Shown one piece after another: positions 60,190 through 64,000 of a DNA stretch of 64,000 bases. A program made the position numbers and the translations under genes. Every line of letters starts with the position of its first letter. Position 1 is the stretch's first letter. Source of the stretch: UBA1479 sp040221095 (GTDB taxonomy: Bacteria > Pseudomonadota > Alphaproteobacteria > Rhodospirillales > Casp-alpha2); assembly GCA_040221095.1 (NCBI GenBank), contig JAVJVP010000003.1, forward strand, positions 434,001 through 498,000, written 5' to 3'. The notes under the pieces were generated by a model. The model did no database searches. It was not told the DNA's origin and was given only the letters and a program-made list of their open reading frames with translations.

Positions 60190-62037
60190 TTAGCGCCGGC
60201 CGAACAACTTTTCGATATCCGCCAGCTTCAGTTCCACATAGGTCGGCCGACCATGGCTGCACTGCCCGGAATGGGGGGTCGCCTCCATCTCGCGCAAAAG
60301 GCGGTTCATTTCATCCGCGTTCAGGCGCCTGCCGGCGCGGATCGAGCCATGACAGGCCATGGTCGCGCAGACGTCGCCGATGCGCTCGGCCAGGGCGATG
60401 GTCTCGCCGTATTCCGCCAGGTCGTCGGCCAGGTCGCGGATCACGCCCTGGATGTCCATATCGCCCAGCAGGGCCGGGGTTTCGCGCACGACCACGGCAC
60501 CGGGCCCGAAGCCCTCGATCACCAGGCCCATCTCGGCCAGTTCGTCGGCGCGGGTCAACAGGCGGTCGACCGCCGGCTCCTCCATCTCGACAACCTCGGG
60601 AATCAGCAGCATCTGGCGGTTGACGCCGCCCGTGGCCAGGGCCGCCTTGATCTTTTCCTGGGTCAGGCGCTCGTGCGCCGCGTGCTGATCGACGATGACC
60701 AGGCCGTCCGCCGTCTGGGCGATCACGTAGGTGGCATGAACCTGGGCCCGGGCCACGCCCAGGGGGTAGTCCGCTGTTGGCGGGTCCGCCACGGCGCCAC
60801 CGTCCGGGCCCGTCGTCATCGGCGCGCTGGGGGTTCGGTCGAGATCGGGCAGGGGCGCGTAGAGGTCCGACAGGCCGCCCGGCCGCGCGGCGGGGGCATA
60901 GGCCCCGCCGTAACCGCCGCCGCCGCTCCGCCCCAGGGGCAGGGCGCCGCCGGGGTTCTCGCTGGGCCGAAAGGCGCCGAGCGCCGCCCCGGCCACGGTG
61001 GTCGACGCCCGGTGGCCGGCTTCGGCCAGGGCATGCTTCAGGGCGCTGACGATCAGGCCGCGCACCACCCCGGCGTCGCGGAACCGGACCTCGGTCTTGG
61101 CCGGGTGCACGTTGACGTCGACCTCGGTCGGCGGCACCTCCAGAAACAGGGCCAGCAGGGGATGGCGGTCGGAGGCGAGGAACTCCCGGTACGCCCCCCT
61201 GACGGCGCCCAGCAGCAGGCGGTCGCGCACGGGCCGGCCGTTGACGAACAGGAACTGCATGGCCGCGTTGCCGCGGTTGAGGGTCGGCACCCCGGCATGG
61301 CCGGTCAGGCGGATGCCTTCGCGGATGGCATCGATGGTCATGGCGTTGTCGGCGAAGGGCCGGCCCATGATGCCGGCCAGGCGTTCCAGGCGCGCCGCGG
61401 ACGTATCGTCGCCCAGGCGCGGCGCGACGGCGTTCAGCTTGATCAGGTCGCGGCTGCCGTCGGACAGGGTGAAGGCGATTTCCGGATGGGCCATGGCCAG
61501 GCGGTTGAGCGTCTCGACCACATGGTTCTGTTCCGTGCGCGCGGCCTTGAGAAACTTGAGCCGGGCCGGCGTGGCATAAAACAGGTCGCGCACGTCGACC
61601 CGGGTGCCGTGGGGATGGGCGGCGGGCTGGGCCTTGGCGGGGCCGCCGCCTTCGACCGTGACGGCCCAGGCCTGGGCGGCGCCCTGGGGGCGCGAGGTGA
61701 TGGTCATGCGCGCCACGGCAGCCATGGAGGGCAGGGCCTCGCCCCGGAACCCCAGGGTGGACACGGCCATCAGATCATCGTCGGGCAGCTTCGAGGTGGC
61801 GTGGCGTTCCAGCGCCAGTTGGATCTCGTCGGGGGTCATGCCGCAGCCGTCGTCGGTCACGGTGATCGCCGTCTGCCCGCCGTCGCGGATCACCGCCTCG
61901 ATGCGTCTGGCGCCGGCGTCGATGGCGTTTTCGACCAATTCCTTCACCGCCGAGGCCGGGCGTTCCACCACCTCGCCGGCGGCGATGCGGTTGACCACGG
62001 TCTCCGGCAGGCGGCGGATCATGGGGGCGCTGATCAT
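60190..62037 (-). CDS. mutL: DNA mismatch repair protein MutL (endonuclease type)
   Basis: A 615-residue MutL. The GHKL ATPase domain has G-E-V-V-E-R-P-A-S-A-V-K-E-L-V-E-N-A-I-D-A-G and F-R-G-E-A-L. A Gly/Pro-rich linker (about 370-430) leads to a C-terminal domain with D-Q-H-A-A-H-E-R-L-T-Q-E, which fits the DQHA(X)2E(X)4E nuclease motif, plus A-C-H-G-S-I and C-S-H-G-R-P. So it probably nicks DNA itself, without MutH. The start overlaps the pgi stop (ATGA); an ATG five codons in (MIRRLP) may be the real one. Confidence 0.93.
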   Translation of the reverse strand: MISAPMIRRLPETVVNRIAAGEVVERPASAVKELVENAIDAGARRIEAVIRDGGQTAITVTDDGCGMTPDEIQLALERHATSKLPDDDLMAVSTLGFRGEALPSMAAVARMTITSRPQGAAQAWAVTVEGGGPAKAQPAAHPHGTRVDVRDLFYATPARLKFLKAARTEQNHVVETLNRLAMAHPEIAFTLSDGSRDLIKLNAVAPRLGDDTSAARLERLAGIMGRPFADNAMTIDAIREGIRLTGHAGVPTLNRGNAAMQFLFVNGRPVRDRLLLGAVRGAYREFLASDRHPLLALFLEVPPTEVDVNVHPAKTEVRFRDAGVVRGLIVSALKHALAEAGHRASTTVAGAALGAFRPSENPGGALPLGRSGGGGYGGAYAPAARPGGLSDLYAPLPDLDRTPSAPMTTGPDGGAVADPPTADYPLGVARAQVHATYVIAQTADGLVIVDQHAAHERLTQEKIKAALATGGVNRQMLLIPEVVEMEEPAVDRLLTRADELAEMGLVIEGFGPGAVVVRETPALLGDMDIQGVIRDLADDLAEYGETIALAERIGDVCATMACHGSIRAGRRLNADEMNRLLREMEATPHSGQCSHGRPTYVELKLADIEKLFGRR

Positions 62038-63644
62038 GAACCGTCCCCGCCGCCCCGGATCCGGCGAATGCGGGCGAGCAGGCTGCGCGTCGAGGCATCC
62101 AGTCCCGGGGCGTCGGCACCCTGGGCGAGGGCCCGGGTCAGCGGCCCGGCAAGCTCCTTGCCCAGTTCGACGCCGAATTGGTCAAAGGAATTGACGTTCC
62201 ACAGGACGCCCTGAACGAACACCTTGTGCTCGTACAGCGCCAGCAGCATGCCGAGGGTGCGCGGGTCCAGGCGGTCCAAAAGGATGGTGGTGGTGGGCCG
62301 GTTGCCGGAAAACTGCTTGTGCGGCGGCACGCCCGGCCCGGCCTTCCGGCCGAGGGCCATGGCCGCCGGCTGGGCCAGGAAATTGGCAAGCAGCTTGTCG
62401 TGATGGTCGCCCGCCGGATGGGCCGGATGCACGGCGGCGATGAAGTCGGCGGAGATCAGGTCCGTGCCCTGGTGCAGCAGCTGATAGAACGCATGCTGGC
62501 CGTTGGTGCCCGCCTGCCCGAACACGACGGGGGCGGTGGGCTGGGCGACAGCGGCGCCGTCCCGGTCGACGGCCTTGCCGTTGCTTTCCATTTCCAACTG
62601 CTGCAGGTAGTCCGGCAGGCCGTCCAGCAGCTGATCATAGGGCAGCACGGCATGGGCGGCGGCGCCCTCGAAATTGCGGTTCCAGATGCCGGCCAGGGCC
62701 AGCAGCACGGGCAGGTTTTCCGCCAGCGGCGTTCCCAGGAAATGGCGGTCCATGTCCCGGGCCCCTGACAAAAATTCGCGGAACAGCTCCATGCCCGCCG
62801 TCAGCGCCAGCGGCAGGCCGATCGCCGACCACACGGAATACCGCCCGCCGACCCAGTCCCAGAAGCCGAACAGGGCGTCGTCGGCGATGCCGAAATCATG
62901 GGCCGCGTCGACGTTGGTGGTGACGGCCGAGAAATGGTCGGCGACGGCTCCGGACCCCAGGGCATCGGTCAACCAGCGCCGCGCCGTCATGGCGTTGGTC
63001 ATGGTCTCGGAGGTCGTGAAGGTCTTGGACGAGACGATGATCAGGGTGGTTTCGGGGTCGCAGGCGTGCAGGACCTCGGTCAGGTCCGTGGCGTCCACGT
63101 TCGATACGAAATGGGGGGTGAGGCCGCGCCGCCGGTAGGGGGTAAGGGCGCGGCAGGCGATGCGCGGTCCCTGGTCCGAGCCGCCGATGCCGATGTTGAT
63201 GACGTCCGTGAAGGGTTTGCCCGTGGCGCCGCTGCGGGTGCCGGCCTCCACCCCGGCGACGAAGGCGGCCATGCGGTCCAGGGTGGCCGCGACGTCGCCG
63301 TGGACGGGCGTCCCGGCGACCGCGAAGCCGTCCTCGGCGCGGGCGCGGAGCGCCATGTGCAGGGCGGCGCGGTCCTCCGTCGCGTTGACCGGCTCGCCCG
63401 CCGCCATGGCGTCGCGCCGGGTTAGGACCCCGCGCTCGTCGGCCAGGGCGATCAGCAGGGCAAGGGTATCCGGGGTGATGCGGTTCTTGGACAGGTCCAG
63501 GCACAGACCGCCCAGGGTGAAGGTCAGGGCGTCGGTGCGGCCGCCGTCGGTGAGAAGATCGCGCAGATGGATGTCCCCGCCCGCCCGGTGATGGTCGGCG
63601 AGCGCCTGCCAGGCCGGCGTTGGGACGGGGGTGGGGGAGGGCAT
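62034..63644 (-). CDS. pgi: Glucose-6-phosphate isomerase
   Basis: A 536-residue isomerase interconverting glucose-6- and fructose-6-phosphate. N-I-G-I-G-G-S-D-x-G-P is the first PGI signature, V-S-S-K-T-F-T-T-S-E-T-M-T-N the phosphate site, and G-Q-x-G-T-N-G-Q-H-A-F-Y-Q-L-L-H-Q-G-T the second region with catalytic residues. The ATG at 63644 is chosen by length; upstream reading adds nothing family-like. mutL follows with a four-base overlap. Confidence 0.94.
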   Translation of the reverse strand: MPSPTPVPTPAWQALADHHRAGGDIHLRDLLTDGGRTDALTFTLGGLCLDLSKNRITPDTLALLIALADERGVLTRRDAMAAGEPVNATEDRAALHMALRARAEDGFAVAGTPVHGDVAATLDRMAAFVAGVEAGTRSGATGKPFTDVINIGIGGSDQGPRIACRALTPYRRRGLTPHFVSNVDATDLTEVLHACDPETTLIIVSSKTFTTSETMTNAMTARRWLTDALGSGAVADHFSAVTTNVDAAHDFGIADDALFGFWDWVGGRYSVWSAIGLPLALTAGMELFREFLSGARDMDRHFLGTPLAENLPVLLALAGIWNRNFEGAAAHAVLPYDQLLDGLPDYLQQLEMESNGKAVDRDGAAVAQPTAPVVFGQAGTNGQHAFYQLLHQGTDLISADFIAAVHPAHPAGDHHDKLLANFLAQPAAMALGRKAGPGVPPHKQFSGNRPTTTILLDRLDPRTLGMLLALYEHKVFVQGVLWNVNSFDQFGVELGKELAGPLTRALAQGADAPGLDASTRSLLARIRRIRGGGDGS

Positions 63645-63719
63645 GAGGGGCTTTGATCCTCCGGGGGACGTTGCGGCGGCGAGAGTACCATCGGGTCTCA
63701 GCGCCGCCAACGGCGGGGC

Positions 63720-64000
63720 TCAGGGCGTCGGTTTGACGTCCTTGGGCTGGCCCACGACGACGACGGTCAGGTCCTTGGGGTGCAAGAGTTTCCGGGCGAC
63801 GCGGCGGATATCGTCGAGCGTCACCGCCTCGATATAGCTGTTGCGCTTGTCCAGGTAATCGATGCCCAGGTCTTCCGTCTGCATGCCGACCAGGATGGCC
63901 GCGATTCGCTCCGTCGCCGTGAAACGCAGCGGGAAGGAGCCGGTCAGGTACTGCTTGGCGGCGGTCAGTTCCGCCTCGGTCACGCCGTCCTGGGCCAGTT
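63720..64000 (-). CDS. M16-type zinc peptidase, C-terminal end (partial)
   Basis: The last 93 codons of a gene that enters from beyond 64000. The segment V-T-E-A-E-L-T-A-A-K-Q-Y-L-T-G-S-F-P-L-R and the end R-R-V-A-R-K-L-L-H-P-K-D-L-T-V-V-V-V-G are typical of the C-terminal domain of processing-peptidase-like M16 proteins. The catalytic HxxEH half would lie outside the window, and in alphaproteobacteria such genes come in pairs of which one is inactive, so activity cannot be judged. Confidence 0.82.
   Translation of the reverse strand, partial: LAQDGVTEAELTAAKQYLTGSFPLRFTATERIAAILVGMQTEDLGIDYLDKRNSYIEAVTLDDIRRVARKLLHPKDLTVVVVGQPKDVKPTP

Overview
The window is a dense, GC-rich (mostly about 65-68% by eye) bacterial chromosome segment. 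Gene content points to an alphaproteobacterium, most likely of the Rhodospirillales type: a class I lysyl-tRNA synthetase, an alphaproteobacterial SAM-II riboswitch before metZ, DUF1244, DUF3422 and DUF6352 proteins, a CbiG-CobJ fusion, UbiA/UbiD-type quinone genes, a plant-type glutamate-cysteine ligase and an endonuclease-type MutL. I cannot name a genus. No rRNA, tRNA, CRISPR array, transposase or replication origin was seen, and no gap between genes exceeds about 270 bases.

Layout. 1-5.4 kb: 5' part of ada, a YgjP-like metallohydrolase, a DHDPS/NAL-family aldolase, a YcgN cysteine-cluster protein, cobB/cbiA coupled to a SCO1 copper chaperone, and a formate/nitrite-type channel. 5.5-13.5 kb: the corrin-ring cluster. 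Its two arms converge: cbiD-cobK on plus, and cbiX-cobH-cobL-cobI-cbiG/cobJ-cobM on minus, most joined by 4- to 8-base overlaps. With cobB nearby, this covers every dedicated step from cobalt insertion into the dimethylated tetrapyrrole to cobyrinate a,c-diamide by the cobalt-early route. 13.7-17.7 kb: a TPR protein, an unknown protein and a GAF/HD-GYP phosphodiesterase. 17.7-19.6 kb: a low-GC single-gene island carrying a HEPN-like protein.

19.6-28.6 kb: UbiD decarboxylase, a class IV aminotransferase, a self-cleaving LexA/CI-like repressor divergent from a two-gene unknown operon that has a GTTC-N7-GTTC SOS box, then ubiA, rsmE, gshA and lysS. 28.7-31.2 kb: a secreted protein and a protein with two peptidoglycan-binding-like repeats, both of unknown role. 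31.2-44.5 kb: tldD, DUF3422, SAM-II-controlled metZ, rhodanese, an adrenodoxin-reductase-type ferredoxin-NADP reductase next to korBA, pmbA, an MDR oxidoreductase, DinB and a lipid kinase.

44.6-52.3 kb: a plus-strand envelope cluster (metallophosphatase, glycosyltransferase, MsbA, DUF374 acyltransferase, WaaA, LpxK, LpxL-like) for late lipid A/Kdo assembly and export. 52.3-64 kb: M23 peptidase, xseA, purD, DUF1244, DUF6352, tadA, an RluB-type pseudouridine synthase, rsmD, a putative methyltransferase, mutL, pgi and the C-terminal end of an M16 peptidase. The most interesting pieces are the HEPN island, the SOS-box operon facing the self-cleaving repressor, the SAM-II attenuator with a visible antiterminator, the His-rich CbiX tail, and a two-hairpin repeat that sits between convergent genes at two loci.
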